Source: Pseudomonas abietaniphila
GTDB lineage: Bacteria > Pseudomonadota > Gammaproteobacteria > Pseudomonadales > Pseudomonadaceae
Direction: 5' to 3'
Length of the DNA: 64,000 bases
NCBI RefSeq assembly: GCF_900100795.1
Contig: NZ_FNCO01000010.1
Location: forward strand, 124,001 to 188,000
In this document: piece after piece, positions 8,036 through 17,455 of the stretch
Numbering within the stretch: the stretch's first letter is position 1
Layout of the letters: the number at the start of each line of letters is the position of its first letter
Notes under the pieces: model-generated
Database searches by the model: none
Told to the model about the DNA's origin: nothing
Seen by the model: the letters and a program-made list of their open reading frames with translations, nothing else
Translations under genes and position numbers: made by a program

Positions 8036-8779
8036 ATGCATATGCGCGTCGCGTTCGCCCTCTCGCTGCTGGCCGCGCTGATGAGCGGCTGCGCCAGCCA
8101 TTCCAACAAAACCCCGGACGGTACCTGGATCAATCAGGCCGCCATCGACGCTGCGGCAGAAGGCGGCAACTTGCGCCAGTCGCTGCTGGCGTACGGGCCG
8201 ACACTGGAATGGAACGTCAATACAGCGGCAGGCCAGGCTACGTCCTACAACGGATTCGAACTCACCGAAGGCAAGATCGCCAAAGATCCCGACGGATCGT
8301 GGAAGGTGAATGTCTATGGCAGCGCCTCTGACGACCTCAAGCTGAAAGGCGACGAGCTGGTTCAGAGCGCCAGCGATTCAGGCCCCGAACAGCATTTCCG
8401 CATGCCCAAGCAAGCCGCTCCCGCTGGCGCACCACCCGGAAGCAGCTTTGAGCGTGCGCTCTATACCGCCTACCTGGGCGGCAAATGGACGATCGTCAAT
8501 GGCGACGGACAAGGCAGCGTCGTTGAGTTTCAGCCGGATGGCAGCGTGACAGGCCTGCCGGGCAACGACCGTTACGCGCTCTGTCTGGCGGGCGATTGCG
8601 CCGCCATGAGTGGCGAGTACGACAGCATGTGGCTCGAGAAAAATGAGCGCGGCAACCCGTGGGTCTTTGTGCGCCAAGGCAAGCAACTGGAAATCTTCCA
8701 GGCCGTAAACAATGCCCAGGCTACTGAAATGCCGGACTTGCGTCCGGGCGAGCGGCATTGGGTGTTGGAGAAAAATTGA
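8036..8779 (+). CDS. Putative lipoprotein of unknown function
   Basis: A 247-residue protein with a lipoprotein signal peptide: MHMRVAFALSLLAALMSGC, the cysteine at about 19 being the likely lipidation site. The mature part is soluble and rich in G, D and W, with DGTWINQAAIDAAAEGG, GPTLEWNVNTAAGQAT and later GGKWTIVNGDGQGSVVEFQPDG, which looks like two repeats of a small beta-rich unit. No named family was recognised. ATG at 8036 or 8042 are both possible after GGAAGGAC. Placement after spoT-ridA gives no clear clue to role. Confidence 0.75.
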   Translation: MHMRVAFALSLLAALMSGCASHSNKTPDGTWINQAAIDAAAEGGNLRQSLLAYGPTLEWNVNTAAGQATSYNGFELTEGKIAKDPDGSWKVNVYGSASDDLKLKGDELVQSASDSGPEQHFRMPKQAAPAGAPPGSSFERALYTAYLGGKWTIVNGDGQGSVVEFQPDGSVTGLPGNDRYALCLAGDCAAMSGEYDSMWLEKNERGNPWVFVRQGKQLEIFQAVNNAQATEMPDLRPGERHWVLEKN

Positions 8780-8799
8780 GTTCTACGTCTGTTTGAGTG

Positions 8800-8889
8800 T
8801 GTAGGAGCGCGCTTGCCCGCGATTGCAATCAGCTAATCACCTCTGTGGTGAAGGCAGAAATGCCATCGCGGGCAAGCGCGCTCCTACAG
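8800..8889. repeat. REPIN-type inverted repeat
   Basis: Inverted arms GTAGGAGCGCGCTTGCCCGC and its complement flank about 45 bases between convergent genes. Same class as 4903-4994 and 53871-53960. Confidence 0.8.
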
Positions 8890-8908
8890 GGTCTGTCACA
8901 AGACTTAA

Positions 8909-9763
8909 TCAATTATCAGCCAACATCGCCTCATACCCTTCCTTATAACTCGCATAACGCGGCACCCAGCCCAGCGCCTTGGCCCGCGCGTTGCTGCACC
9001 GCTTGCTGCCTGCGCGTCTCACACTGTTCTCATCGGACCACTGCGTCACGTTGAGGCGAGTACGCATCCAGTCCACCACTTCAGCCAAAGGCACCGGCGC
9101 GTCGTCAACGCCCAGATAGCAGTCTTCCAGTGCGTCCCCCTTCGCATCGGCCTGCAACAGGAAAGCCAGCAGACCCGCAGCGTCATCCACGTGAATGCGG
9201 TTGCCGTACAGCGGCGGATCGACGGCCACGCTGTAACCCTGACGAACCCGGTTCATCAAATCGCTACGGCCCGGCCCATAGATTCCGGTCAATCTGACGA
9301 TACTCGCCGGCACGCCACTGTTCAGGGCCACCTGCTCGGCCTCTCGCATCACGCGACCTGAGAATCCGTCGGCTTCGGCAGGCGACGTCTCATCGACCCA
9401 CTCGCCTCCTTGCTGCCCATAAACACTGCTGCTCGACACGAACAGAATCCGCTTGGGCTTCTGCCCGCTGCGCTCTGTCCAGCCGAGCACATGACGCAAG
9501 CCCTGTACGTAGGCTGCGCGATAACCGGCTTCGTCCCGCGCCGTCGGGGTCGCGCAATAGACCAGATAATCGATTCGGCTCTCGGGCCATTGAACCGGGA
9601 TTCGCGCGTCAAAAAGGTCACCGCCCACGCCTCGCACACCGTGCGGCAGCTTCGCCACATTTCTGCGCAGGCCGTACACCGTCCACCCTTGAGGCAGTAG
9701 CTGCAACGCCAGACGCCCACCAATGTCACCACATCCAGCAATCAGAACGGACGGTGCCGCCAT
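8909..9763 (-). CDS. NAD(P)-dependent epimerase/dehydratase-like protein (YeeZ type)
   Basis: A 284-residue Rossmann protein. The nucleotide-binding motif is at the N-terminus (VLIAGCGDIGGRLALQL, residues 6-22), and the extended-SDR core follows with VSSSSVYGQQGGEWVDE, which holds the catalytic serine and tyrosine. The YxxxK lysine is not in its classic place, as is common in YeeZ-like members. Substrate unknown. The start at MAAPSVLIAG was preferred over an upstream one because the added residues do not fit a Rossmann N-terminus. It is transcribed toward the lipoprotein gene, convergently, with a REPIN between. Confidence 0.82.
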   Translation of the reverse strand: MAAPSVLIAGCGDIGGRLALQLLPQGWTVYGLRRNVAKLPHGVRGVGGDLFDARIPVQWPESRIDYLVYCATPTARDEAGYRAAYVQGLRHVLGWTERSGQKPKRILFVSSSSVYGQQGGEWVDETSPAEADGFSGRVMREAEQVALNSGVPASIVRLTGIYGPGRSDLMNRVRQGYSVAVDPPLYGNRIHVDDAAGLLAFLLQADAKGDALEDCYLGVDDAPVPLAEVVDWMRTRLNVTQWSDENSVRRAGSKRCSNARAKALGWVPRYASYKEGYEAMLADN

Positions 9764-9975
9764 GACCAATCTCCACATCAAAAGTAGGTTTCGACCAATA
9801 AAACCGGCCTGAAAAGCGACCATCGGGACGCGTTCGCGTTAAAAAAAGAGACTCTATTACTTTTGTTAACAAGAATTACTTGCAATAATGTCGGCCCTTT
9901 GTTCTCCTCCGCTCGCCTCGGGCCAGCGCGACGCATCCAGAACGAACACCTATTTTCATATCAGGTCGGGCCAGC

Positions 9976-10947
9976 ATGACACCTATTCAATCCGCCGCTT
10001 CGTCAATCACATTTTCAGGTCTGCCTCGTGCAGGGCGCGCCATTGTCGCCGTTCTATTCAGCCTGATGCTGACGCCAGTTGCGCTTGCCGATTCCAGCGC
10101 TCCTGCCCAGCCAACCCCTGCGGTTCAGTCGGCAGCGCCTGCTGCTGCTCCGGTTGACACCGCGACAGCCCCTGCCGTTCAGGATCCTGCCTTCCCCGCA
10201 GATTCGATCGAGCCCGTCGCCGAAGAGAACAGCCTGGGCATGTCCCACGACCTGTCGCCTTGGGGCATGTACAAGAATGCAGACATTATCGTTAAAGCCG
10301 TAATGATCGGCCTTGCCATCGCCTCGATCATCACCTGGACCATCTGGATTGCCAAAGGCCTGGAACTGATCGGCGCCAAGCGTCGTCTGCGTGGCGAGAT
10401 CGCCGCCCTCAAGCGCGCACGCACGCTCGATGAAGCCAGCGCCGGCGCCAAAAAGGAGGGCACGCTGGCCCACCTGCTGGTTCACGATGCGCTGGAAGAG
10501 ATGCACCTCTCGGTCAACAGTCGCGAACGTGAAGGCATCAAGGAGCGCGTTGCGTTTCGCCTCGAGCGCCTGGTAGCAGCCTGCGGCCGCAACATGAGCA
10601 TGGGCACCGGCGTACTCGCCACCATCGGCTCGACCGCGCCCTTCGTCGGCCTGTTCGGTACCGTTTGGGGCATCATGAACAGCTTCATCGGCATCGCCAA
10701 GACCCAGACCACCAACCTGGCGGTCGTCGCACCGGGCATCGCCGAAGCGCTGCTGGCCACCGCTCTCGGTCTGGTGGCCGCGATTCCTGCCGTGGTCATC
10801 TACAACGTGTTCGCACGCTCCATTGCCGGTTACAAGGCGCAGGTGTCCGACGCCTCTGCTCAAGTTCTGCTGCTCGTCAGCCGCGATCTGGATCACCAGC
10901 CCGTTGCTGAGCGTGTCCAGCAGCCGCACAGGGTAAAAATGGGGTAA
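9976..10947 (+). CDS. exbB: TonB-system energiser ExbB
   Basis: ExbB forms the pentameric proton channel with ExbD that powers TonB-dependent uptake of siderophores and other ligands. The 323-residue form is the long pseudomonad type: a signal-like segment, then an Ala/Pro-rich periplasmic stretch (residues about 38-75), then three membrane helices. The MotA/TolQ/ExbB signature lies in GTGVLATIGSTAPFVGLFGTVWGIMNSF. exbD follows after 3 bases and tonB overlaps exbD. The upstream AT-rich stretch at 9845-9895 could hold a Fur site, but no good match to the consensus was found. Confidence 0.95.
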   Translation: MTPIQSAASSITFSGLPRAGRAIVAVLFSLMLTPVALADSSAPAQPTPAVQSAAPAAAPVDTATAPAVQDPAFPADSIEPVAEENSLGMSHDLSPWGMYKNADIIVKAVMIGLAIASIITWTIWIAKGLELIGAKRRLRGEIAALKRARTLDEASAGAKKEGTLAHLLVHDALEEMHLSVNSREREGIKERVAFRLERLVAACGRNMSMGTGVLATIGSTAPFVGLFGTVWGIMNSFIGIAKTQTTNLAVVAPGIAEALLATALGLVAAIPAVVIYNVFARSIAGYKAQVSDASAQVLLLVSRDLDHQPVAERVQQPHRVKMG

Positions 10948-10950
10948 ACC

Positions 10951-11376
10951 ATGGGCCTGCATCTGAACGAAGGTGGCGACGATCTCGCCGAGAACCACGA
11001 AATCAACGTGACGCCGTTCATCGACGTCATGCTGGTGCTGCTGATCATTTTCATGGTGGCAGCGCCTCTTGCAACCGTCGACATCAAGGTCGACCTGCCC
11101 GCCTCCACAGCGAAACCGGCGCCCAGACCGGAAAAGCCGATTTTTCTGAGCGTCAAGGCTGACCAGAGCCTGTACCTGGGCGACGAAAAGGTTGCGCGCG
11201 AGCAGATCGGCCCGGTCCTGGATGCCAGGACCAAAGGCAAGAAGGACACCACGATCTTCTTCCAGGCCGACAAGGGCGTGGACTACGGGGACCTCATGGA
11301 CGTCATGAATGCCCTGCGCGGCGCCGGTTACCTGAAAGTCGGTCTGGTGGGTCTTGAGACGGTTGGTAAGAAATGA
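10951..11376 (+). CDS. exbD: TonB-system energiser ExbD
   Basis: ExbD (141 residues) is the partner of ExbB. It has one N-terminal membrane helix, NVTPFIDVMLVLLIIFMVAAP, whose aspartate near residue 26 is the proton-carrying residue. The periplasmic domain follows. Its TGA stop overlaps the tonB start in ATGA, which points to translational coupling. Confidence 0.96.
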   Translation: MGLHLNEGGDDLAENHEINVTPFIDVMLVLLIIFMVAAPLATVDIKVDLPASTAKPAPRPEKPIFLSVKADQSLYLGDEKVAREQIGPVLDARTKGKKDTTIFFQADKGVDYGDLMDVMNALRGAGYLKVGLVGLETVGKK

Positions 11377-12116
11377 TCAATACGCGCCAAAAACTGACGC
11401 GCTATAGCGGTAGTCTGTTGTTGGTGCTGGCGGTTCACGCGGTTGCGATCATCGTCGCGCTGCGCTGGCCCGCCTCGCAGGCCATCGAGCTGCCCCCGGC
11501 AGCCATGATGGTCGAGCTGGCGCCCTTACCTGAGCCTGCTCCGCCACCACCGCCGAAAGTGGTGCAGCCGCCGCAGCCGCCTGCGCCGGAAGAAGAGTTG
11601 CCGATTCCGCCCATTGCCGAAGCGCAAAAGCCGGAAATCGCGATACCCAAACCGGTCAAACCCAAGCCCAAACCACAGCCGCCCAAGCCGGTGAAGAAGG
11701 TTGAGCCGCCGAAGGAGGAAAAGCCTGCCGATGAGAAACCGGTAGACACGCCACCTTCCAACGCGAAACCGGAAAAATCGGCTGCGCCGCAACCCGCTCC
11801 GCCCACACCGCCGAGCACCGCACTGCCAACCTGGCAGGGTGACCTGCTGCGCCACCTGAGCAAGTACAAACGTTATCCGGACGACGCCCGTCGGCGTGGC
11901 ATGCAAGGCATCAACCGTTTGCGTTTCGTGGTGGATGGCGAAGGCCGGGTGCTGTCGTACGAAATCGCAGGGGGTTCGGGCAGTGCATCGCTGGACCGCG
12001 CAACCCTTGAGATGATTCGCCGTGCCCAGCCGCTGCCCAAGCCGCCAGCGGAATTGCTCAACAATGGCACGCTGGAAGTGGTCGCGCCCTTCGTTTATTC
12101 ACTGGATAAACGTTGA
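11373..12116 (+). CDS. tonB: TonB energy-transducing protein
   Basis: TonB spans the periplasm and passes energy from ExbBD to outer-membrane receptors. The 247-residue protein has one N-terminal helix (SGSLLLVLAVHAVAIIVAL), a long Pro-Lys-Glu-rich periplasmic spacer at about 45-150, and a C-terminal domain at about 155-247 with the typical YPDDARRRGMQGINRLRFVVDG motif. It ends the exbB-exbD-tonB operon. Such a complete set beside oxyR is seen in fluorescens/putida-type pseudomonads. Confidence 0.95.
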   Translation: MINTRQKLTRYSGSLLLVLAVHAVAIIVALRWPASQAIELPPAAMMVELAPLPEPAPPPPPKVVQPPQPPAPEEELPIPPIAEAQKPEIAIPKPVKPKPKPQPPKPVKKVEPPKEEKPADEKPVDTPPSNAKPEKSAAPQPAPPTPPSTALPTWQGDLLRHLSKYKRYPDDARRRGMQGINRLRFVVDGEGRVLSYEIAGGSGSASLDRATLEMIRRAQPLPKPPAELLNNGTLEVVAPFVYSLDKR

Positions 12117-12207
12117 AACGTTGATTTTGTGACAACAGAGGGCCTGATAACGTGCGTCTATCGATTGCACCCGCTATGCTGGGGCCGCAACTTCATGGAC
12201 GCACGCT

Positions 12208-13137
12208 ATGACCCTCACAGAATTGCGCTATATCGTTACCCTCGCTCAAGAGCAGCATTTCGGCCATGCGGCTGAACGCTGCCACGTCAGCCAGCCGACA
12301 CTGTCGGTCGGCGTAAAGAAGCTGGAAGATGAACTCGGTGTGCTGATTTTCGAGCGCAGCAAGAGTGCCGTACGTCTTACGCCGGTTGGCGAGGGCATCG
12401 TAGCTCAGGCGCAGAAGGTGCTCGAGCAGGCTCAAGGCATTCGTGAGCTCGCCCAGACGGGCAAGAACCAACTGACGGCGCCGCTGAAAGTCGGTGCGAT
12501 CTACACCGTCGGTCCTTATCTGTTTCCTCACCTGATTCCGCAACTGCACCGGGTCGCTCCGCAAATGCCGTTGTACATCGAAGAGAATTTCACCCATGTG
12601 CTGCGCGACAAGCTGCGCAACGGTGAACTCGACGCGATCATCATTGCCCTGCCGTTCAACGAAGCCGACGTACTGACCATGTCGCTGTACGACGAGCCGT
12701 TCTACGTGCTCATGCCGGCTGATCATCCGTGGACGCAGAAAACCACCATCGACGCATCGGCACTGAACGACAAGAGTCTGTTGTTGCTGGGCGAAGGCCA
12801 CTGTTTCCGCGACCAGGTGCTCGAAGCGTGCCCGACGCTGGTCAAAGGGGGCGACAGCGCCAAGCACACGACGGTCGAATCCAGCTCGCTGGAAACCATC
12901 CGCCACATGGTGGCCTCGGGGCTGGGCGTCTCGATCCTGCCCATGTCCGCAGTCGACAGCCATCACTATGCGCCGGGCGTGATTGAAGTGCGTCCGCTGT
13001 CGCCTCCTGTGCCATTCCGCACGGTCGCCATCGCTTGGCGTGCGAGCTTCCCGCGGCCCAAAGCCATCGAAATCCTCGCCGACTCCATTCGTCTGTGCTC
13101 CGTTGCTCGCCCTAAAGCCCAGGCACAAGCGAGCTAA
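12208..13137 (+). CDS. oxyR: Hydrogen peroxide-sensing LysR regulator OxyR
   Basis: OxyR switches on catalase, alkyl hydroperoxide reductase and other defences when a thiol pair is oxidised. The 309-residue protein has an N-terminal winged helix-turn-helix (FGHAAERCHVSQPTLSVGVKKLE). The peroxidatic cysteine C199 in GEGHCF and the resolving C208 in LEACPT are both present, so the sensor should work. recG starts 8 bases after its stop, and oxyR-recG co-transcription is known in P. aeruginosa. Confidence 0.97.
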   Translation: MTLTELRYIVTLAQEQHFGHAAERCHVSQPTLSVGVKKLEDELGVLIFERSKSAVRLTPVGEGIVAQAQKVLEQAQGIRELAQTGKNQLTAPLKVGAIYTVGPYLFPHLIPQLHRVAPQMPLYIEENFTHVLRDKLRNGELDAIIIALPFNEADVLTMSLYDEPFYVLMPADHPWTQKTTIDASALNDKSLLLLGEGHCFRDQVLEACPTLVKGGDSAKHTTVESSSLETIRHMVASGLGVSILPMSAVDSHHYAPGVIEVRPLSPPVPFRTVAIAWRASFPRPKAIEILADSIRLCSVARPKAQAQAS

Positions 13138-13145
13138 GAGGCGGT

Positions 13146-15221
13146 ATGACTGAGCTGTCCCACGTCTCGGTAACGGCGCTCAAGGGCGTCGGCGAGGCCA
13201 TGGCTGAAAAGCTGGCGAAGGTCGGCCTGGAGAACATTCAGGACGTCCTGTTCCATCTGCCGCTGCGTTATCAGGATCGCACCCGCGTCGTGCCCATTGG
13301 CGCGTTGCGCCCGGGGCAGGATGCGGTGATCGAAGGCGTCGTCAGCGGTGCCGACGTCGTGATGGGCAAACGTCGCAGCCTGCTGGTCCGTCTGGGTGAT
13401 GGCACTGGCGTGCTGAGCCTGCGTTTTTACCACTTCAGCAACGCACAGAAGGATGGCTTGAAGCGCGGCACGCATGTGCGCTGCTATGGCGAAGCCCGTC
13501 CCGGCGCCTCGGGACTGGAGATCTACCATCCCGAATACCGTGCGATCACCGACGAAGAGCACGTCGCGGTCGAGCAGACGCTCACGCCGATTTACCCCAC
13601 CACCGAAGGCCTGACCCAGCAGCGCTTGCGCCAGTTATGTCAGCAAAGCCTGGGGATGCTGGGGCCAAGAAGTTTGCCTGACTGGCTGCCGGAAGAGCTC
13701 GCGCGCGACTATCAACTGGCGCCACTGGCTGACGCGATCCATTACCTGCATAACCCGCCCGCCGACGCTGATGTCGAAGAACTCGCGCTGGGTCACCACT
13801 GGGCGCAGCACAGGCTGGCCTTTGAAGAACTCCTGACTCATCAGTTGTCGCAGCAACGTCTGCGTGAAAGCCTGCGCTCCCAGCGGGCGCCAGCGTTGCC
13901 GGTCGCCAAGCGGCTTCCAACGCAGTTCCTCGCTAACCTGGGGTTTCCACCCACAGGCGCACAGCAACGCGTCGGCAAGGAAATCGCCTACGACCTCAGT
14001 CAGCAAGAACCCATGCTGAGGCTGATTCAGGGTGACGTGGGCGCGGGCAAGACCGTGGTCGCCGCACTGGCAGCGTTGCAGGCGCTGGAGGCCGGTTACC
14101 AGGTCGCGCTGATGGCGCCGACCGAGATTCTGGCCGAACAGCACTTCATCAACTTCACGCGCTGGCTGCAGCCACTGGGCATTGAAACCGCCTGGCTGGC
14201 CGGCAAGCTCAAGGGCAAGGCCCGGGCTGCGTCGCTTGAACAGATCGCCAACGGTGCTCCCATGGTGGTCGGCACCCACGCGCTGTTTCAGGATGAAGTG
14301 CAGTTCAAGAACCTCGCGCTGGTGATCATCGATGAACAGCACCGCTTTGGCGTTCAACAGCGGCTGGCGTTGCGCAAAAAGGGCGTCGGCGGCCTGATGT
14401 GTCCGCATCAGCTGATCATGACCGCCACCCCCATTCCGCGCACGCTGGCGATGAGCGCGTACGCTGACCTCGATACCTCGATCCTCGACGAATTGCCGCC
14501 GGGCCGCACGCCGGTCAACACCGTGCTGGTCGCCGACAGCCGTCGCATCGAGGTCGTAGAGCGGGTCCGCAACGCGTGTGCCGAAGGCCGTCAGGCCTAT
14601 TGGGTCTGTACGCTGATCGAAGAATCTGAAGAACTGACCTGCCAGGCTGCCGAAACCACCTTCGAAGAGCTGACGAGCGCCTTGGGCGAACTCAAGGTCG
14701 GGTTGATTCATGGCCGCATGAAGCCGGTGGAAAAAGCGGCGGTCATGGCCGAGTTCAAACAAGGCAATCTGCAGTTGTTAATCGCAACGACGGTCATTGA
14801 AGTGGGTGTGGACGTTCCCAACGCCAGCCTGATGATCATCGAGAACCCTGAACGACTGGGTCTCGCCCAGCTTCATCAGTTGCGCGGCCGGGTCGGACGC
14901 GGTAGCGCAGCGAGTCATTGCGTGCTGCTGTACCATCCGCCGCTATCTCAGATCGGCAAGCAGCGACTGGGGATCATGCGCGAAACCAACGACGGTTTCG
15001 TCATCGCCGAAAAGGACCTGGAACTGCGCGGGCCGGGCGAGATGCTGGGAACGAGGCAGACAGGCTTGCTGCAATTCAAGGTCGCCGATTTGATGCGCGA
15101 CGCAGACCTCTTGCCAGCCGTTCGAGACGCCGCGCAGGCATTGCTGGAACGCTGGCCGCAACATGTCAGCCCGCTGCTGGAGCGCTGGTTGCGCCACGGG
15201 CAGCAATACGGGCAAGTGTGA
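13146..15221 (+). CDS. recG: ATP-dependent DNA helicase RecG
   Basis: RecG reverses stalled replication forks and moves Holliday junctions. The 691-residue length is normal. The N-terminal wedge/OB domain contains PLRYQDRTRVVPI; the helicase core has Walker A GDVGAGKTVVAA near residue 296, the DEQH box in VIIDEQHRFGVQQR near 395, TATPIPRTLAMS, and motif VI in QLRGRVGRGSAAS. Its start lies 8 bases after oxyR, preceded by AAGAGGCGG. Confidence 0.97.
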   Translation: MTELSHVSVTALKGVGEAMAEKLAKVGLENIQDVLFHLPLRYQDRTRVVPIGALRPGQDAVIEGVVSGADVVMGKRRSLLVRLGDGTGVLSLRFYHFSNAQKDGLKRGTHVRCYGEARPGASGLEIYHPEYRAITDEEHVAVEQTLTPIYPTTEGLTQQRLRQLCQQSLGMLGPRSLPDWLPEELARDYQLAPLADAIHYLHNPPADADVEELALGHHWAQHRLAFEELLTHQLSQQRLRESLRSQRAPALPVAKRLPTQFLANLGFPPTGAQQRVGKEIAYDLSQQEPMLRLIQGDVGAGKTVVAALAALQALEAGYQVALMAPTEILAEQHFINFTRWLQPLGIETAWLAGKLKGKARAASLEQIANGAPMVVGTHALFQDEVQFKNLALVIIDEQHRFGVQQRLALRKKGVGGLMCPHQLIMTATPIPRTLAMSAYADLDTSILDELPPGRTPVNTVLVADSRRIEVVERVRNACAEGRQAYWVCTLIEESEELTCQAAETTFEELTSALGELKVGLIHGRMKPVEKAAVMAEFKQGNLQLLIATTVIEVGVDVPNASLMIIENPERLGLAQLHQLRGRVGRGSAASHCVLLYHPPLSQIGKQRLGIMRETNDGFVIAEKDLELRGPGEMLGTRQTGLLQFKVADLMRDADLLPAVRDAAQALLERWPQHVSPLLERWLRHGQQYGQV

Positions 15222-15306
15222 AGCAGTCAACAATAAGAACCTGTCTCACCTATCTAACAACTAAGCTGGTTATACTTCAGCAATTGTAGGAATCTGGATA
15301 CAGACC

Positions 15307-16701
15307 ATGACAGAAGTTGCCCACATCGACGCAACCCAACACGCCCCGTCTGTCATCCGGCAGTTGCTTGGCAAAGCGGCCATCAACTTCCGGGAAGTCA
15401 TGGACGACGAAACGCTCCCCACTGCGCAGAAGGTCCAGGCCGTTCTGGTCCACGATTCCGTTGGTGCGTTGCTGATCCTTTTCCCGCAGAGCCAGTTGCT
15501 GGACCTCAATCGGATTACCGAATTGACCGGTCGCAAGCTGACCGCCGTGTCGCAAGAGCACCTGGATCAGATGCTCGGGAAGAACAACCTGCATAGCCTG
15601 CCCGCCCTTCCGGCCCTGACCAGTTCACCGTGCCTGTACGAAGAGCGCATCCTTCAGGAGCCCACGGTACTGATCGACTCGGGCGAACCTGGCCTGCTGC
15701 TGGAGATCAGCAGCGAAGACTTCAAATCCCTGTTGAGCAAAGCCAGCGCCGCCACCTTCGGCGAGCCGGTCAATCTGGTGCAACCGAACCTGACGCGTCC
15801 CGATGACGACCGTGAGGAGATCACCAAGGCCGTCCAGAACTTCACCGCCCGCCGCATCCAGCAACGCCTGGAAGCGACGGTGGAAATTCCGCCGCTGGCG
15901 GACACTGCTCAAAAAATCATCAAACTGCGTGTCGATCCGGATGCGACCATCGACGACATTACCGGTGTCGTGGAAACCGATCCGGCGCTGGCCGCGCAGG
16001 TGGTCAGCTGGGCGGCATCGCCGTATTACGGCTCCGCCGGCAAGATTCGCTCGGTTGAAGACGCCATCGTGCGCGTGCTGGGCTTCGACCTGGTGATCAA
16101 CCTGGCCCTGGGTCTGGCGCTGGGCAAGACACTGGCCTTGCCCAAGGATCATCCGCAGCACGCGACGCCGTACTGGCAGCAGTCGATTTACACCGCCGCC
16201 GTTATCGAAGGCCTGACCCGCGCCATGCCGCGCGCCAAGCGCCCTGAAAGCGGCCTGACGTACCTTGCCGGTTTGCTGCATAACTTCGGCTATCTGTTGC
16301 TGGCGCACGTCTTTCCGCCGCATTTCTCGCTGATCTGCCGACAAATCGAGGTCAACCCGCACCTTCACCACAGCTTCGTGGAGCAGCATCTGCTGGGCAT
16401 CTCCCGCGAGCAGATCGGTGCCTGGCTGATGCGCAACTGGGACATGCCTGAAGAACTCTCCACCGCGCTGCGTTTCCAGCACGACCCGCATTACAACGGC
16501 GAACATTGCGAGTACGCCAACCTGGTGTGTTTGGCGGTGCGTCTGCTGCGCAAGGAGGGGATCGGCTCCGGCCCGATGGAAAGCATTCCGGACGAGCTTT
16601 TCGAACGCCTGGAACTGCCACGCGATAAAGCGCAGGACGTGGTGCACAAGGTGCTGGAAGCCGAAGTGCTGCTGCGCGAACTCGCCTCGCAGTTCCACTG
16701 A
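15307..16701 (+). CDS. Two-domain protein: deacylase-like N-terminus plus HDOD
   Basis: A 464-residue protein. The N-terminal 150 residues (from VIRQLLGKAAINFREVMDD to TELTGRKLTAVSQEHLDQML) resemble the YbaK/ProX aminoacyl-tRNA deacylase fold. The C-terminal part, about 185-400, is an HDOD domain: IPPLADTAQKIIKLRVDPDATIDDITGVVETDPALAAQVV, split here only for description, and a degenerate HD region at AGLLHNFGYLLLAHVFP. HDOD proteins are signalling modules without known catalysis. The same architecture sits after recG in other Pseudomonas (PA5346). A GC-rich stem at 16715-16743 follows the stop. Confidence 0.82.
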   Translation: MTEVAHIDATQHAPSVIRQLLGKAAINFREVMDDETLPTAQKVQAVLVHDSVGALLILFPQSQLLDLNRITELTGRKLTAVSQEHLDQMLGKNNLHSLPALPALTSSPCLYEERILQEPTVLIDSGEPGLLLEISSEDFKSLLSKASAATFGEPVNLVQPNLTRPDDDREEITKAVQNFTARRIQQRLEATVEIPPLADTAQKIIKLRVDPDATIDDITGVVETDPALAAQVVSWAASPYYGSAGKIRSVEDAIVRVLGFDLVINLALGLALGKTLALPKDHPQHATPYWQQSIYTAAVIEGLTRAMPRAKRPESGLTYLAGLLHNFGYLLLAHVFPPHFSLICRQIEVNPHLHHSFVEQHLLGISREQIGAWLMRNWDMPEELSTALRFQHDPHYNGEHCEYANLVCLAVRLLRKEGIGSGPMESIPDELFERLELPRDKAQDVVHKVLEAEVLLRELASQFH

Positions 16702-16714
16702 TTGACCGCTTGTG

Positions 16715-16743
16715 CCAACCGCCTCTGATTCCACGGCGGTTGG
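16715..16743 (+). terminator. Hairpin after the HDOD gene
   Basis: Arms CCAACCGCC and GGCGGTTGG enclose 11 bases, 13 bases downstream of the stop. No U-tract follows, so it is a possible but not typical terminator. Confidence 0.4.
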
Positions 16744-16833
16744 AACGACCTGTGGGACCAAGCTCGACCTGAGCGGCATTCCGCCGAAAGCTGCGGTCAA
16801 TGACTGCAAGGGTGAATGAAACGACTCGAAAAT

Positions 16834-16922
16834 CTGTGGGAGCGAATTTATTCGCGATAAATCTTTCAGCCGACACGTTTGTATTGGTCCTGCTGATTCA
16901 TCGCGAATGAATTCGCTCCCAC
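16834..16922. repeat. REPIN-type inverted repeat (class GTGGGAGCGAATTTATTCGCG)
   Basis: Arms CTGTGGGAGCGAATTTATTC and a near-complement ending GAATTCGCTCCCAC enclose about 45 bases. It is a different sequence class from the elements at 4.9, 8.8 and 53.9 kb, with AT-rich inner arms. Confidence 0.75.
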
Positions 16923-16941
16923 CGTTGGATTTTTTCCAGCC

Positions 16942-17319
16942 TCAGACCTTTTTCTTCCTCGGCTTCAAATATTTCGTCAGGCCCTGAAACCACATCACCA
17001 GTCCGGTGTTGCCGGTGACCTGAATGTTCTTGTCCTGAATCCCCTGCATGAACGCCAGTTGCTTGTTCTTCGCCTGCATCGTGGCGAAGCCGTAAGTCGC
17101 GTCCTTGAACGAGATCGCAAACGCTGGCGCGGCGACAGCGCCACTGCGGCTGCTGACGCGTTGATCCTTCACCACGAAATGACGAGCCACTTTGCCGTCG
17201 CAGGTCTGCAGCTGGAACGTCAGGTCCTTGCCGGCGAGCTGTTGCTGGAATGCAGGGTTGTTGCGGCTGGCGCGGGTCATGAGCAGACCCAGCATCCAGA
17301 GGAGAAAACGAAACTTCAT
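16942..17319 (-). CDS. SCP2-like small protein of unknown function
   Basis: A 125-residue protein with a hydrophobic N-terminus (MKFRFLLWMLGLLMTRASR) that may be a membrane anchor. The rest looks like an SCP2/sterol-carrier fold: LTFQLQTCDGKVARHFVVKDQRV, then FAISFKDATYGFATMQAKNK and a lysine-rich tail ending KPRKKKV. No substrate is known. A similar gene occupies this place in P. aeruginosa (PA5347), between the HDOD protein and HU. The start is supported by GGAG 12 bases upstream. Confidence 0.65.
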   Translation of the reverse strand: MKFRFLLWMLGLLMTRASRNNPAFQQQLAGKDLTFQLQTCDGKVARHFVVKDQRVSSRSGAVAAPAFAISFKDATYGFATMQAKNKQLAFMQGIQDKNIQVTGNTGLVMWFQGLTKYLKPRKKKV

Positions 17320-17455
17320 GTGCGACGCCTCATGCGATCAGGTGCGGATGAGCAACCAACGGCAGTGTAGCGAGCTTGAACACCGAATGACGTAACAGAA
17401 CCCGACGGTCGCAAAGTGGCGACGCAGACAGCTCGCCGGGCCAGACAACCGGCCA

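Noticed and set aside
9845..9895. Fur box upstream of exbB
   Set aside because: The stretch is AT-rich with a faint ATT/AAT symmetry, but too many positions differ from the 19-base consensus.
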